In this document: positions 1 through 8,596 of the stretch, piece by piece
How the letters are laid out: the number at the start of each line of letters is the position of its first letter
Position numbering within the stretch: position 1 is the stretch's first letter
NCBI RefSeq assembly: GCF_000758605.1
Contig: NZ_CP009282.1
Coordinates: forward strand, 4,960,001 to 5,024,000
Reading direction: 5' to 3'
Origin: Paenibacillus sp. FSL R5-0912
Lineage (GTDB): Bacteria; Bacillota; Bacilli; Paenibacillales; Paenibacillaceae
DNA: 64,000 nucleotides
The notes under the pieces: generated by a model
What the model was told of the DNA's origin: nothing
The model's input: the letters and a program-made list of their open reading frames with translations, nothing else
Database searches by the model: none
Program-made: the position numbers and the translations under genes

Positions 1-189
1 TTCTGCACGTTCATCACTGACTTCAAACCTTGAGTCCTGCATAAGCTCACTTGTCTCCTGCCACAACGCCCATTCGGCACTGCAATAGGAACAAGCCGCG
101 ATATGTTTCTCAAGTCTAATCCGTCTGGGATCTGTGGGGGGAGCGTCCCACAAGAGCGGAATGGAATCCTGCGCTTCCCTGCAATTCAT
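1..189 (-). CDS. Zinc-finger anti-sigma factor (N-terminal part)
   Basis: The first 63 codons of a protein running off the left edge of the window. Visible residues are Cys3 and an H-x3-C-x2-C cluster at His29, Cys33 and Cys36, the pattern of zf-HC2 (ZAS) anti-sigma domains that clamp an ECF sigma factor at the membrane. The ATG at 189 lies 5 bp after the stop of the sigma gene, so the two are co-transcribed and translationally close. By inference it sequesters that sigma factor. The membrane segment and sensor part lie outside the window, so the signal cannot be deduced. Confidence 0.8.
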   Translation of the reverse strand, partial: MNCREAQDSIPLLWDAPPTDPRRIRLEKHIAACSYCSAEWALWQETSELMQDSRFEVSDERAE

Positions 190-194
190 TGGCC

Positions 195-782
195 TTACAC
201 CCTCTCAGCCTGCTCTTCAAATTCAGGCTCATAGAAATAGGATTCGAGCTGGAGCTTCACACTGCTCCTGGCGCGGAACAATAGTGATTTCACGGAGCTG
301 ACACTCTGATCCAGAATCACTGCAATTTCCTGATAATCCATCTGATCATATTCACGCAGAATGAGCGCAGAACGCTGCTTCTCCGGGAGATTGTTAATGG
401 CTTCACGGACCAGATTCATCCGTTCTTTACGTAATGCCGCCTGTTCCGGGGCAACGTCAAGCGGTGCCACAGGAGTATAACCGCTCTCTTCAAGCGATAC
501 ATTTCCGGCACGGTTCTTGCGCAGCTCACTCAGCACCGTATTACGGGCAATAGTGTACAGCCAAGTAGAGAAAGAAGCATCCACTTCACGGAACGAATGA
601 AGACTCCGGAAAGCCTTGTAGAAGGTCTCAGAACAAAGGTCTTCGGCAATCAGCTCCATATGGGAGTTCTTAAGCATATGATACACAAACGCCAATATTT
701 TGCGTTGATAACGTCGCATCAATTCCGAGTATAATTCTGTATCTCCTTGCTTGATAAGCTGGATCAACTGGGAATCCGTCAT
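195..782 (-). CDS. ECF-family RNA polymerase sigma factor
   Basis: A 195-residue group IV (extracytoplasmic function) sigma factor. Sigma region 2 is at about residues 20-92 (the -10-binding part, ending in FSTWLYTIARNTVLSELRK) and region 4 at about 130-180, with a LPEKQR...YQEIA...SVSSVKSLLFRAR helix-turn-helix for -35 recognition. It lacks sigma region 3, as expected for the group. The gene heads a two-gene unit with the zinc-finger anti-sigma factor directly downstream. A GCAAC-type candidate promoter at 839-866 suggests autoregulation. Which ECF subgroup it belongs to cannot be settled by eye. Confidence 0.9.
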   Translation of the reverse strand: MTDSQLIQLIKQGDTELYSELMRRYQRKILAFVYHMLKNSHMELIAEDLCSETFYKAFRSLHSFREVDASFSTWLYTIARNTVLSELRKNRAGNVSLEESGYTPVAPLDVAPEQAALRKERMNLVREAINNLPEKQRSALILREYDQMDYQEIAVILDQSVSSVKSLLFRARSSVKLQLESYFYEPEFEEQAERV

Positions 783-838
783 GGTGAGTTCGGCCCTCCT
801 CGCCCTTGCACGATTAATCCCGTCCGGTCCGTACCTAC

Positions 839-866
839 TTATACCGGTCAGGTAAGAAAAAGTTGC
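839..866 (-). promoter_or_regulatory. Candidate ECF-type autoregulated promoter
   Basis: On the minus strand a GCAACTTTTT element (-35 type) is followed after about 10 further bases by CGGTATAA (-10 type), some 55 bp before the sigma factor start. GCAAC/GAAAC with a T-rich tail plus CG(T)ATAA is the usual shape of promoters recognised by Bacillus-type ECF factors, which commonly activate their own operon. The assignment is by pattern only. Confidence 0.45.
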
Positions 867-1146
867 GGCATTGCTACAAATTCGTACAAATAAATGAAAT
901 ACTTCCTATGTATATTCAACCAGCCGTTAATTAAGGCATACTGTATGTAAATACAGAAAGAAATTCGCATCTTTACAAATTTCTAATACTGTTCAGATAG
1001 GCATATGGCTCCCTATACTTGGAAGAAATCTATAAACATACTTAACCCAGTATAGCATACATTCTAACAGGATGACATTAATAGACTTTTAGATTCAGCG
1101 GGAAGTCGAATATTGAAAGCGGTATTATTAATGTTTGAGAAAGGGG

Positions 1147-1175
1147 TTGACAGAATGTAACCGTATACATATAAT
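1147..1175 (+). promoter_or_regulatory. Perfect-consensus sigma-A promoter of a small RNA
   Basis: TTGACA at 1147-1152 and TATAAT at 1170-1175 are separated by exactly 17 bp, a full consensus for vegetative sigma-A. No reading frame with a ribosome site follows. The next element is an intrinsic terminator 70 bp downstream, so the promoter appears to drive a short non-coding transcript. Confidence 0.8.
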
Positions 1176-1181
1176 AAAAGT

Positions 1182-1273
1182 ACAGTATGGTTTCTCTCCA
1201 CTCCTATCCAAACACTGCACGGTTCCAATACATTGTGAACTGTAACCGCTTATTATGTAAGCGGTCTTTTTTT
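1182..1273 (+). ncRNA. Putative small regulatory RNA, about 92 nt
   Basis: Predicted transcript between a consensus promoter and a strong terminator, with no coding potential. Three helices can be drawn. Helix 1 pairs CAGT 1183-1186 with ACTG 1214-1217 and TGG 1188-1190 with CCA 1208-1210, exposing a 17-nt pyrimidine loop (1191-1207) containing CTCTCC and CTCC. Helix 2 pairs CGGTTC 1220-1225 with GAACTG 1237-1242. Helix 3 is the terminator. A C/U-rich apical loop is the hallmark of Gram-positive sRNAs that mask Shine-Dalgarno sequences (RNAIII/RsaE-like behaviour), so translational repression in trans is a reasonable inference. I do not recognise the family. Confidence 0.65.
1245..1273 (+). 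terminator. Intrinsic terminator of the small RNA
   Basis: ACCGCTTA (1245-1252) pairs perfectly with TAAGCGGT (1258-1265) around a 5-nt loop, followed by C and seven T. It reads on the plus strand, where the only upstream transcription signal is the consensus promoter at 1147. Confidence 0.85.
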
Positions 1274-1616
1274 GTCCATTTTTACGAACAATTGGATAAT
1301 TTATAGGCGCATTATACTCCCCTAACCTAATCATCCGAAACGCAGTCCGTAACGACACAGATACGCTCCGCGAAATCTTCCGCTCTGCGTCATTGACCGT
1401 TGAGAGTGACCGCAACCTTTCATAACCTGCCCGTCAGTGAGGCGACTGAGAATCCGTTATTTGAGTAAAATCAGCGAATTTGCCGGTTAATCGGACTCAG
1501 AATCGCTTAATTGACCTGAAAAGTGTATTACAGTATATTTTAGGAATATAGGAATCTCAGTCCGTTTCAGGATATATGGATCTGGGGAGGGGTGGCTGGC
1601 CTGACAGTTTGCTATC

Positions 1617-1710
1617 AAGTGGAAACGGCTATGCCGTCCTTTAAAGGACGGTGCTTTTCAGCGAGAAATAGAAGGACAAGTAATCATGCGCAGCAAATAA
1701 ATTCTTACAT
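1617..1710. repeat. Dispersed intergenic element, copy A
   Basis: About 94 bp containing ACGGC-TAT-GCCGT, the perfect palindrome CCGTCCTTTAAAGGACGG, then GCGAGAAATAGAAGGA and ATAAATTCTT. A second copy lies at 34896-34991 and a fragment at 43935-43959. In the 46-bp right part copies A and B differ by three substitutions and one gap. It encodes no protein and has no insertion-sequence features. It could fold into back-to-back hairpins. Confidence 0.7.
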
Positions 1711-1740
1711 TAAAAAAAGCCGGGGAACCACTCCCCGGCT
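1711..1740 (-). terminator. Terminator of the aro-trp-hisC-tyrA supraoperon
   Basis: AGCCGGGGA/TCCCCGGCT stem (1718-1726 with 1732-1740) followed on the minus strand by seven T, starting 5 bp after the tyrA stop codon. It closes the aromatic supraoperon, so the aroE gene that follows tyrA in B. subtilis is not part of this unit here. Confidence 0.9.
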
Positions 1741-1745
1741 CTTCG

Positions 1746-2840
1746 CTACACATATACCGTATAATCATTCTGCTGCAATACAACCTTGGCCCGCTCCATA
1801 TCATGCTCCTGGCGGAACGACAGGCGCATGATCCCGGGAACATCCTCCCGGCTCTCAATAATCTGCACGTTGCTAAGGTTGATGCCCTGGTCGCCAAGCT
1901 CTGTGGTGATGCGTCCGATAATCCCGGGATGATCGGGGACATCAATATGAAGGTCGAACAACGGGACAATCATTCCTTTGCGGCGCTCAGGCAACTGGCT
2001 GCGGAACTCATTCGCCTCATGGAAGGCCGACTCGATTCCCGCACCATCCCCCTGCTCCAGCAGATGAATGAATGAAGAAACCTCGTCATTCCAGTCCTTG
2101 AGCAGACGCAGCATAACCGAGCGGTTATTGAGCAGGATATCACGCCAGATAATCGGATCGCTCGAGGCAATCCGCGTAATATCCCGGAAGCCGCCGGCCG
2201 CAAGTGTGCTGTATAAAGAATCTGAATCATGGTAGGCATGAATCTGATTAACCAGGGCTACCGCGATAATATGCGGCAGGTGGCTGATCGCTCCGACAAT
2301 CTCATCATGGCGCTCCGGGTCAAGCCGGACAATATGCGCTCTGGTATGTAGAAGCAAGGATTCCAGTGCATAATAAGCTTCCTCCGGAACACCGGGCGGA
2401 GGCGTCAGTACGTAATAGGCATTCTCGAACAGCAATGAGGAGGCTGCCTCTACACCCGAGCGTTCCGAGCCAGCCATGGGATGGCCGCCGATGAAATGCA
2501 CACCGGGAAGGTCAAGGGAGACTGCGCAGGCTGCAATGCTGGCCTTGGTGCTGCCGACGTCGGTGATAATACAGCCCGGCTTCAGCGGCAGGCGGCTCAG
2601 CTGCTGAAGATAATCCTCTATCATGCCAACAGGCACACACAGAAAAATATAATCGGCGCCCAGCGCCGCTTCCTCAAGCGATAGGGTAGCCTCATCGACC
2701 ACACCTCTGCTGACATATTTGATTGCTGATTCAGGACGGTGGGCATGCCCTACTACGGTCAGGCCCTCCTTGCCTTTGAAGCAAAGGGCCAGTGAGCCGC
2801 CGATCAGACCGACACCGAAAATTGCTATTTTTGTCGTCAT
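1746..2840 (-). CDS. tyrA: Prephenate dehydrogenase with C-terminal ACT domain
   Basis: 364 residues from the ATG at 2840. It converts prephenate to 4-hydroxyphenylpyruvate with NAD+, the committed step to tyrosine. The N-terminus has a dinucleotide fold with GVGLIGGSL. The GGHPMAGSE segment carries the conserved His-Pro of the family. An ACT domain at about residues 288-362 (LHIDVPDHPGIIGRI) is the usual allosteric site for feedback by tyrosine. An in-frame TTG at 2876 would add 12 residues but has its AGGA almost touching the start. The ATG is preferred although its own SD is weak. It is the last gene of the aromatic supraoperon, 54 bp after hisC, and a terminator follows at once. Confidence 0.93.
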   Translation of the reverse strand: MTTKIAIFGVGLIGGSLALCFKGKEGLTVVGHAHRPESAIKYVSRGVVDEATLSLEEAALGADYIFLCVPVGMIEDYLQQLSRLPLKPGCIITDVGSTKASIAACAVSLDLPGVHFIGGHPMAGSERSGVEAASSLLFENAYYVLTPPPGVPEEAYYALESLLLHTRAHIVRLDPERHDEIVGAISHLPHIIAVALVNQIHAYHDSDSLYSTLAAGGFRDITRIASSDPIIWRDILLNNRSVMLRLLKDWNDEVSSFIHLLEQGDGAGIESAFHEANEFRSQLPERRKGMIVPLFDLHIDVPDHPGIIGRITTELGDQGINLSNVQIIESREDVPGIMRLSFRQEHDMERAKVVLQQNDYTVYV

Positions 2841-2894
2841 GTTCTTAGAACTACCTGCCTTCTGTGATATCGTCAATCCTGCTTCTGATACAGG

Positions 2895-3992
2895 TTATGC
2901 GCGTACTCCCTGTTCTTCAAGCGCCTTCTCTAAGGCAGCGATGAAGGCTGTATTCTGCTCGGCAGAGCCGACAGTAACCCGGATGTAAGTCGGGTAGCGG
3001 TGGTGGCCTGCTCTCACGATAATACCTTGCCGCAGCAGGGCATCGAAGACCTCAAAGGCCGGCTTGCGTACATCCACCATGATGAAATTGCCGTGAGCCG
3101 GGAAGGACTCAAGGCCTAGACGCTGGAATTCAGCCTGCAGCTGCACAATTCCGGTACTGTTAAGCGTACGGCACTGCTGGACATATTCCTGATCAGCCAG
3201 TGCAGCCAGAGCCCCTACCTGGGCTAAGCGTGTGGTATTGAAAGGTTCCCGCACTTTATTGATTAAGGAGATAATCTGCGGGCTGGCCACGCCGTAACCG
3301 ATGCGGAGTGCAGCAAGACCGTAGATCTTGGAGAACGTACGGAGTACAACGAGATTCGGATAGGTGTCCAGCAGCTTAATGCCGTTAGAGTAACTCAGAT
3401 CGGTCACGTATTCGTAATATGCCTCATCCAGTATTACCATAACTCCGGCCGGTACTGCATCCAGGAAAGTAATCAGGGCATCCTCCGGCACAATGGTACC
3501 GGTCGGATTGTTGGGGTTGCAGATCCAGATTGCCTTGGTCCGGTCCGTAATCTTCGCCAGCATTGCATCCAGATCATGGGTCCCATTCTTCAAAGGTACT
3601 TCAATGGATACAGCACCCTCTATATCAGCGTTGCTCTTATAGACGGAGAAGGTCTGATCCGCCATAATGGTCTCGTCACCGGGCAGGAAAAATGCACGTG
3701 CGATCAGAGCAATAATCTCGTCAGAACCGCATCCGAAAATAATGTTATCACTTGCTACTCCCAGATGCTCGGCCAATGCTGCAGTCAGCTCGGCAGCGGA
3801 ACCGTCCGGGTATAAATACAGATTATCCAGTTCCGCTACAATAGCGGCTTTTGCGCTTGGTGCTGCCCCGTAAGGGTTCTCGTTGGATGCCAGTTTAATA
3901 ACATCGCTTAAGCCCAGCTCCTTCTTGACTTCTTCGATCGGTTTCCCCGGCTTGTAGACAGGGAGGTCGACGATATTAGGTTTCGGGTTCAT
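2895..3992 (-). CDS. hisC: Histidinol-phosphate / aromatic aminotransferase
   Basis: 365-residue fold-type I PLP enzyme of the HisC family. It shows NPNNPTGT in the substrate domain, an acidic DEAYYEY strand and the PLP lysine in TFSKIYGLAALRIGYG. In this chromosomal context, between trpA and tyrA as in B. subtilis, HisC serves both histidine synthesis (imidazole-acetol phosphate transamination) and the last step of phenylalanine and tyrosine synthesis. Dual use is established for the B. subtilis enzyme and inferred here. The start is supported by GAGGATGGGCC upstream of the ATG. It lies 56 bp after trpA. Confidence 0.93.
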   Translation of the reverse strand: MNPKPNIVDLPVYKPGKPIEEVKKELGLSDVIKLASNENPYGAAPSAKAAIVAELDNLYLYPDGSAAELTAALAEHLGVASDNIIFGCGSDEIIALIARAFFLPGDETIMADQTFSVYKSNADIEGAVSIEVPLKNGTHDLDAMLAKITDRTKAIWICNPNNPTGTIVPEDALITFLDAVPAGVMVILDEAYYEYVTDLSYSNGIKLLDTYPNLVVLRTFSKIYGLAALRIGYGVASPQIISLINKVREPFNTTRLAQVGALAALADQEYVQQCRTLNSTGIVQLQAEFQRLGLESFPAHGNFIMVDVRKPAFEVFDALLRQGIIVRAGHHRYPTYIRVTVGSAEQNTAFIAALEKALEEQGVRA

Positions 3993-4048
3993 GGCCCATC
4001 CTCGCTCTCTAGAAGTAATAGACTAGTATCAGGTCAGTATGCAGACCG

Positions 4049-4870
4049 TTATGGTCTTAATTGTGCCACAAATTCACGAATTTGCAACAGCCCTGCACTT
4101 CTTGTCTCCGGCTGGGCCAGCAGAGGAATAACATCCTCCACCTTGCGGACAATCGCACTGCCGACTACTACACCATCGCAAATTTTGGCAAACCTGGACA
4201 CTTGTTCTCCAGTCGATATCCCGAATCCTACAGCGATCGGGAGGTCTGTAGAGCGGCGGACGGATTGAATGAAGTCATCCACCCCGGTATGAAAAGTAGA
4301 CCGTTCGCCGGTTACACCAAGCGAAGATACGCAGTAGACGAACCCGCTGGCGCCGGAAACAATCCGCGCGATCCGTTCACTGGAAGTCGGGGCTACCAGC
4401 GGAATCAGATTCACTCCGGCTGCATGGCTGCGCTCACGCATGTCCTCCGACTCTTCAACAGGCAGATCGGGAATGATCAGTCCACTGATCTCATGGGCGT
4501 CCAGCTCTGCGAAGAAAGTATCCAGCCCCATCTGCATCACCGGATTATAGTAGGTGAACAGGATGAACGGCAGCTGGCTGCCGGCCTGACGTGCCTTAAG
4601 GGCTGTCTCCATGCAGGTGCGGAGATGAATATTGCTGCGCAGGGCTCTGGAGGAAGCCCGCTGAATGACCGGACCGTCGGCAAGCGGGTCAGAGTAGGGA
4701 ACGCCAAGCTCCAGAATATCTGCACCGGCCGCCTCCAGCTCAGCGATAATATCCAGCGTAGTCTCAAGATCGGGATCGCCTACGGTAAGAAAAGGAATCA
4801 GGGCTGCCCGGCCCTCTGCCCGCAGCTTTTTGAAGGTCAGATCCATCCGGTTTGTAGTTTCGGTAGTCAT
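4049..4870 (-). CDS. trpA: Tryptophan synthase alpha subunit
   Basis: 273 residues. A TIM-barrel lyase that splits indole-3-glycerol phosphate and channels indole to TrpB. Signature ELGVPYSDPLADGPVIQ carries the catalytic Glu and Asp, and the VGFGIS phosphate loop is present near residue 215. The ATG overlaps the trpB stop by one base (TAATG), the usual arrangement for coupled, stoichiometric production of the two subunits. It is followed by hisC in the same unit. Confidence 0.97.
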   Translation of the reverse strand: MTTETTNRMDLTFKKLRAEGRAALIPFLTVGDPDLETTLDIIAELEAAGADILELGVPYSDPLADGPVIQRASSRALRSNIHLRTCMETALKARQAGSQLPFILFTYYNPVMQMGLDTFFAELDAHEISGLIIPDLPVEESEDMRERSHAAGVNLIPLVAPTSSERIARIVSGASGFVYCVSSLGVTGERSTFHTGVDDFIQSVRRSTDLPIAVGFGISTGEQVSRFAKICDGVVVGSAIVRKVEDVIPLLAQPETRSAGLLQIREFVAQLRP

Positions 4871-6066
4871 TATTTCCCCGCCCCTTCCGTATAGGCCATG
4901 ATCGATTCCACGTCTTTGTCGCCGCGTCCGGACAGGCAGATGACTACAATATCATCCTTGGTCAGTGTCTTGCCGAGCTTCACCACGTGGGCAATCGCAT
5001 GGGCAGATTCGAGGGCAGGAATGATGCCTTCCGTCTGACAGAGCAGCTTCAGTGCATCCAGCGCCTCGTCATCCGTAACCGGCACATACTGTGCGCGGTG
5101 AATATCCTTCAGATAGGAGTGTTCGGGTCCGACACCGGGATAATCCAGTCCGGCCGAAATGGAATGGGCTTCGGTCACCTGTCCGTGCTCATCCTGCAGC
5201 AGGTAGCTGAGCGAGCCCTGGAAGACGCCGTGGCTTCCCTTACTCATAGTTGCTGCATGGAACGGAGTATCAATTCCCTTGCCGGCAGCTTCAACACCAA
5301 TCATACCAACCTGCTCATCCTCCATAAAAGGATAGAACATGCCGATGGCATTACTGCCTCCGCCTACCGCGGCAACCAGCAGATCCGGCAAGCGTCCTTC
5401 TGCCTCCAGAATCTGGCGGCGGGTCTCATCCCCGATAATCCGCTGGAAATTACGGACCATCATCGGATAGGGATGCGGGCCTACGGCAGAGCCAAGGATA
5501 TAGAAGGTATCCTCAACGTTGCTCACCCAGTAGCGCAGTGCCTCATTACCGGCGTCCTTCAGGGTTCTTGACCCGGAGGTTACAGGAATTACCTCTGCAC
5601 CAAGCAGCTTCATACGGAAGACGTTCAGTGCCTGGCGGCGGGTATCCTCTTCGCCCATGAATACCTTACATTCCATACCAAGCAAGGCTGCAACTGTAGC
5701 GGTAGCCACGCCGTGCTGGCCGGCTCCTGTTTCGGCAATCACCTTGGTTTTACCCATCATTTTGGCCAGAATGCCTTGTCCGATAGCGTTGTTGATCTTG
5801 TGCGCACCTGTATGATTCAGGTCCTCACGCTTCAGATAGATCTTCGCCTCACCCAGATGTCTGCTAAGCCGCTCTGCATAATACAGCGGGGTCTCACGTC
5901 CGGAATACTGCTTAAGCAGGTAATCTATTTCCTCCTGAAATGCCGGGTCTGCCGAGAATTTACGGTAGGCCTCCTCCAGCTCAATCAGTGCATTCATCAA
6001 GGTTTCAGGAACGAAGCGGCCTCCAAAAGAACCAAAACGTCCGTTCTTGTCCGGTACTTGTATCAT
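4870..6066 (-). CDS. trpB: Tryptophan synthase beta subunit
   Basis: 398-residue PLP enzyme joining indole and serine to give tryptophan. HTGAHKINN contains the Schiff-base lysine, GGGSNAIGMF the phosphate-binding loop and AGLDYPGVGPEH the COMM-domain region. Length and motifs fit the TrpB1 type that works in an alpha2-beta2 complex with TrpA. The start overlaps the end of trpF by 4 bp (ATGA) and the stop overlaps trpA by 1 bp. Confidence 0.97.
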   Translation of the reverse strand: MIQVPDKNGRFGSFGGRFVPETLMNALIELEEAYRKFSADPAFQEEIDYLLKQYSGRETPLYYAERLSRHLGEAKIYLKREDLNHTGAHKINNAIGQGILAKMMGKTKVIAETGAGQHGVATATVAALLGMECKVFMGEEDTRRQALNVFRMKLLGAEVIPVTSGSRTLKDAGNEALRYWVSNVEDTFYILGSAVGPHPYPMMVRNFQRIIGDETRRQILEAEGRLPDLLVAAVGGGSNAIGMFYPFMEDEQVGMIGVEAAGKGIDTPFHAATMSKGSHGVFQGSLSYLLQDEHGQVTEAHSISAGLDYPGVGPEHSYLKDIHRAQYVPVTDDEALDALKLLCQTEGIIPALESAHAIAHVVKLGKTLTKDDIVVICLSGRGDKDVESIMAYTEGAGK

Positions 6067-6743
6067 GATTGCTTCACCCTTTCCACGAAAGCTGTCATTT
6101 TTGCGATATCCTTAAGGCCGTTACTCTCCACTCCGCTGGATACATCCACGCCATATGGCGCGTAGCCGTCCAGCAGCTCGTTCACATTGTCCGGGTGCAG
6201 TCCTCCGGCTATAAATAAAGGCAGTGCGACCTCCTCCGCCGCCTGTTGATATAGCGGAATCTGTTTCCAGTCAAACGTACGTCCGGAGCCTCCGCTGCCC
6301 TGCGGGTCATAGGTATCCAGGAGCAGCGCATCGATTGTGCCGCTGTAGCTCTCCAGGAGAGCATGAATGCCGGTTCCGGCATCAGGGGCATGGCCCGCCA
6401 CAGAAAGTGCTTTCCATACTTGAATCTGCGGAAAAGCCTGCTTGACCTCACTGCAGAACAGCGGACTCTCTTGCCCATGCAGCTGCACGACATCCAGCGG
6501 TACTGTTCTGAGCAGCTCAGTCAGCTCAGTAAGCTGCGGATTGACGAAGACTCCCGCAGCGCGGGGTGCTGTCCCAGTATTCCACTCCTTCAGCTCTGCA
6601 ACAAGCTCGGCAGCAGCTCCAGCAGTCACTCTGCGGCGGCTCGGGGCAAATACCAATCCGATATAATCCAGAGGCAAACTCTTCATAGATTTTAGCACTT
6701 CAACGTCCTGAAGTCCACAGATTTTTACGATTGTGTCAGCCAT
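6063..6743 (-). CDS. trpF: Phosphoribosylanthranilate isomerase
   Basis: 226 residues from the ATG at 6743. It converts N-(5-phosphoribosyl)anthranilate to the carboxyphenylamino deoxyribulose phosphate substrate of TrpC. KICGLQD at the N-terminus holds the catalytic Cys. GLVFAPSRRRV and FIAGGLHPDNV form the barrel's phosphate-binding parts, and an Asp lies in LLLDTYD. A GTG nine bases earlier is possible, but the ATG sits in the 8-bp overlap with trpC, typical of this operon. Confidence 0.95.
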   Translation of the reverse strand: MADTIVKICGLQDVEVLKSMKSLPLDYIGLVFAPSRRRVTAGAAAELVAELKEWNTGTAPRAAGVFVNPQLTELTELLRTVPLDVVQLHGQESPLFCSEVKQAFPQIQVWKALSVAGHAPDAGTGIHALLESYSGTIDALLLDTYDPQGSGGSGRTFDWKQIPLYQQAAEEVALPLFIAGGLHPDNVNELLDGYAPYGVDVSSGVESNGLKDIAKMTAFVERVKQS

Positions 6744-7566
6744 GCAGCGCACGGTCCTTCCCTGCAGGAAGCGGTCCGAGCAGCTGATTTACTGCCTGCT
6801 CTACATCCGGCTGGCGCATCAGATATTCTCCTACCAGCACGCCGGTAGCCCGGGTCTTGCTTAAGAATGCGATGTCCTCCGGACCGGTAATCCCGCTCTC
6901 ACTGATGACCGGCAGTCCCTCCGGAAGCAGTGCCGCAAGCTCGGCTGTGGCAGAAAGCGCGGTCTCAAAGGTCTTCAGATTCCGGTTGTTGATGCCAAGC
7001 AACACGCCGGGATGAACAGCCTTGCCGGTGGCCAGCACCATTTCCAGTTCGGTGCGGTCATGTACTTCAATCAGAATATCGAGGCCAAGCGCTGCAGCGG
7101 TATCGGTGAATGCGCTCAGCTGTTCAGATGTCAGAATAGCGGCAATGAGCAGAATAGCATCTGCTCCCAGCAGGCGCGCTTCGTAGATCTGCTTCTCATC
7201 AATGATGAAATCTTTGCGCAGCAGAGGAAGCTCCACCGCTGCCCTTACCTGCTGCAGATACGATCCGCTGCCCTGAAAATATTCCCGGTCCGTAAGCACC
7301 GACAGGCAGTCCGCGCCTCCTGCCGCATAGCCTTTAGCAATCTCAACCGGATCAAAATCGGCACGGATCAGGCCTTTGGAAGGCGAAGCCTTCTTCACCT
7401 CGGCGATCAGCCCCATGTCCCGGTTCCGCCGCCCGGTCAGCGCAGCGCGGAAGCCTCTCGTTGCAGGCAGAGCAGCGATAGCCCGTTCAGCCTCTTCCAA
7501 TGAAAATGTCTTATTTAACGCCTCCACCTCTTTCACTTTGGTGGCAACAATCCGGTCAAGATACAT
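6736..7566 (-). CDS. trpC: Indole-3-glycerol phosphate synthase
   Basis: 276 residues from the ATG at 7566. A TIM barrel that decarboxylates and closes the indole ring. Motifs: AEVKKASPSKG with the catalytic Lys, LLRKDFIID, GINNRNL and ISESGI. The ATG lies inside the last codons of trpD (11-bp overlap). A TTG two codons earlier is less likely. It is monofunctional, since trpF is a separate gene. Confidence 0.96.
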   Translation of the reverse strand: MYLDRIVATKVKEVEALNKTFSLEEAERAIAALPATRGFRAALTGRRNRDMGLIAEVKKASPSKGLIRADFDPVEIAKGYAAGGADCLSVLTDREYFQGSGSYLQQVRAAVELPLLRKDFIIDEKQIYEARLLGADAILLIAAILTSEQLSAFTDTAAALGLDILIEVHDRTELEMVLATGKAVHPGVLLGINNRNLKTFETALSATAELAALLPEGLPVISESGITGPEDIAFLSKTRATGVLVGEYLMRQPDVEQAVNQLLGPLPAGKDRALHG

Positions 7567-8596
7567 AATCAAGCTCCTTCGTCATGGCTTTTAACTGTTC
7601 CAGCTTGCGCAGTGCTGCTCCTGAATCCACTACCTCTCTTGCCCGGTCTACGCCTTCCCGCAGTGTATCTGCAAGACCGGCAACATAGATGCATGCCCCG
7701 GCATTCGCTAATACGATATCACGGTATGGATTGATTTGACCTTCCAGTACTGTAGTGATAATTGCCGCGTTCTCGGCCGCATCACCTCCGAGCACATCCT
7801 CCAGCGGATGCTGGCTCAGCCCGAGCTCCTGTGGTGTAACCTCGTAGGTTGTGACCACACCATTTCTCAGCTCGGAGACCTGGGTCGGCGCCGAGATGCT
7901 GATTTCATCCAGACCGTCCAGACTGCTGACAATCATTGCCCGCTTGGAGCCCAGCTCGCCCAGCACTTTGGCCACAGTCTCCGTTTTGTTGCGGTCATAG
8001 ATGCCCATGAGCTGCCGGTCAGCTCCTGCCGGATTCGTCAGCGGGCCAAGCATATTGAATACAGTACGCACACCCAGCTCACGGCGGGGAGCAGCAGCAT
8101 GCTTCATTGACGGATGGTAGATTTGTGCGAACAGGAAGCAGATTCCGATGCTGTCCAGACATTGCCGGGCCTGCTCCGCATTCAGATGAATATTGACGCC
8201 GAGAGCCTCGAGTACGTCGGCGCTGCCTGCTCTGCCGGAAGCCGAACGGTTGCCGTGCTTCGCAACTCTTACAGAAGCGGCAGACGAGATGATTGCCGAG
8301 GCGGTGGAGATATTAAACTTATGAATACCGGAGCCTCCGGTGCCGCAGGTATCGAGCAGCTGGCTACGTTCCGTAAGTACCGGTGTCCCGAAACCGCGCA
8401 TCGCTTCCGCGAACCCGGTGATTTCCTCTACCGTTTCACCCTTAATACGCAGCGCTGTGAGCAGTGCACCGATCTGCGCGTGTGTTGCCGCCCCCTCCAT
8501 AATGGTCCCCATTACCTCCCGTGCCTGCGTGCGGGTAAGATCCTTTCCTTCAATTAATCCGGCAATTCCTGATTGTATTAACTGGCTTGCTTCCAT
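7556..8596 (-). CDS. trpD: Anthranilate phosphoribosyltransferase
   Basis: 346 residues. It transfers phosphoribosyl from PRPP to anthranilate. DTCGTGGSG is the diphosphate loop and KHGNRSASGRAGSADVLEALG the anthranilate-binding segment. An AGGAGGG SD stands 7 nt before the ATG. It is not fused to a glutaminase domain. A 133-bp spacer separates it from trpE upstream, wider than the overlaps elsewhere in the operon, containing a CCGGATCCGG palindrome followed by TTTT on the coding strand that might weakly attenuate. Confidence 0.96.
   Translation of the reverse strand: MEASQLIQSGIAGLIEGKDLTRTQAREVMGTIMEGAATHAQIGALLTALRIKGETVEEITGFAEAMRGFGTPVLTERSQLLDTCGTGGSGIHKFNISTASAIISSAASVRVAKHGNRSASGRAGSADVLEALGVNIHLNAEQARQCLDSIGICFLFAQIYHPSMKHAAAPRRELGVRTVFNMLGPLTNPAGADRQLMGIYDRNKTETVAKVLGELGSKRAMIVSSLDGLDEISISAPTQVSELRNGVVTTYEVTPQELGLSQHPLEDVLGGDAAENAAIITTVLEGQINPYRDIVLANAGACIYVAGLADTLREGVDRAREVVDSGAALRKLEQLKAMTKELDYVS

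Noticed and set aside
1128..1415. 95-residue minus-strand reading frame
   Set aside because: No ribosome site, no family features, and it overlaps the well-supported promoter-sRNA-terminator on the other strand.
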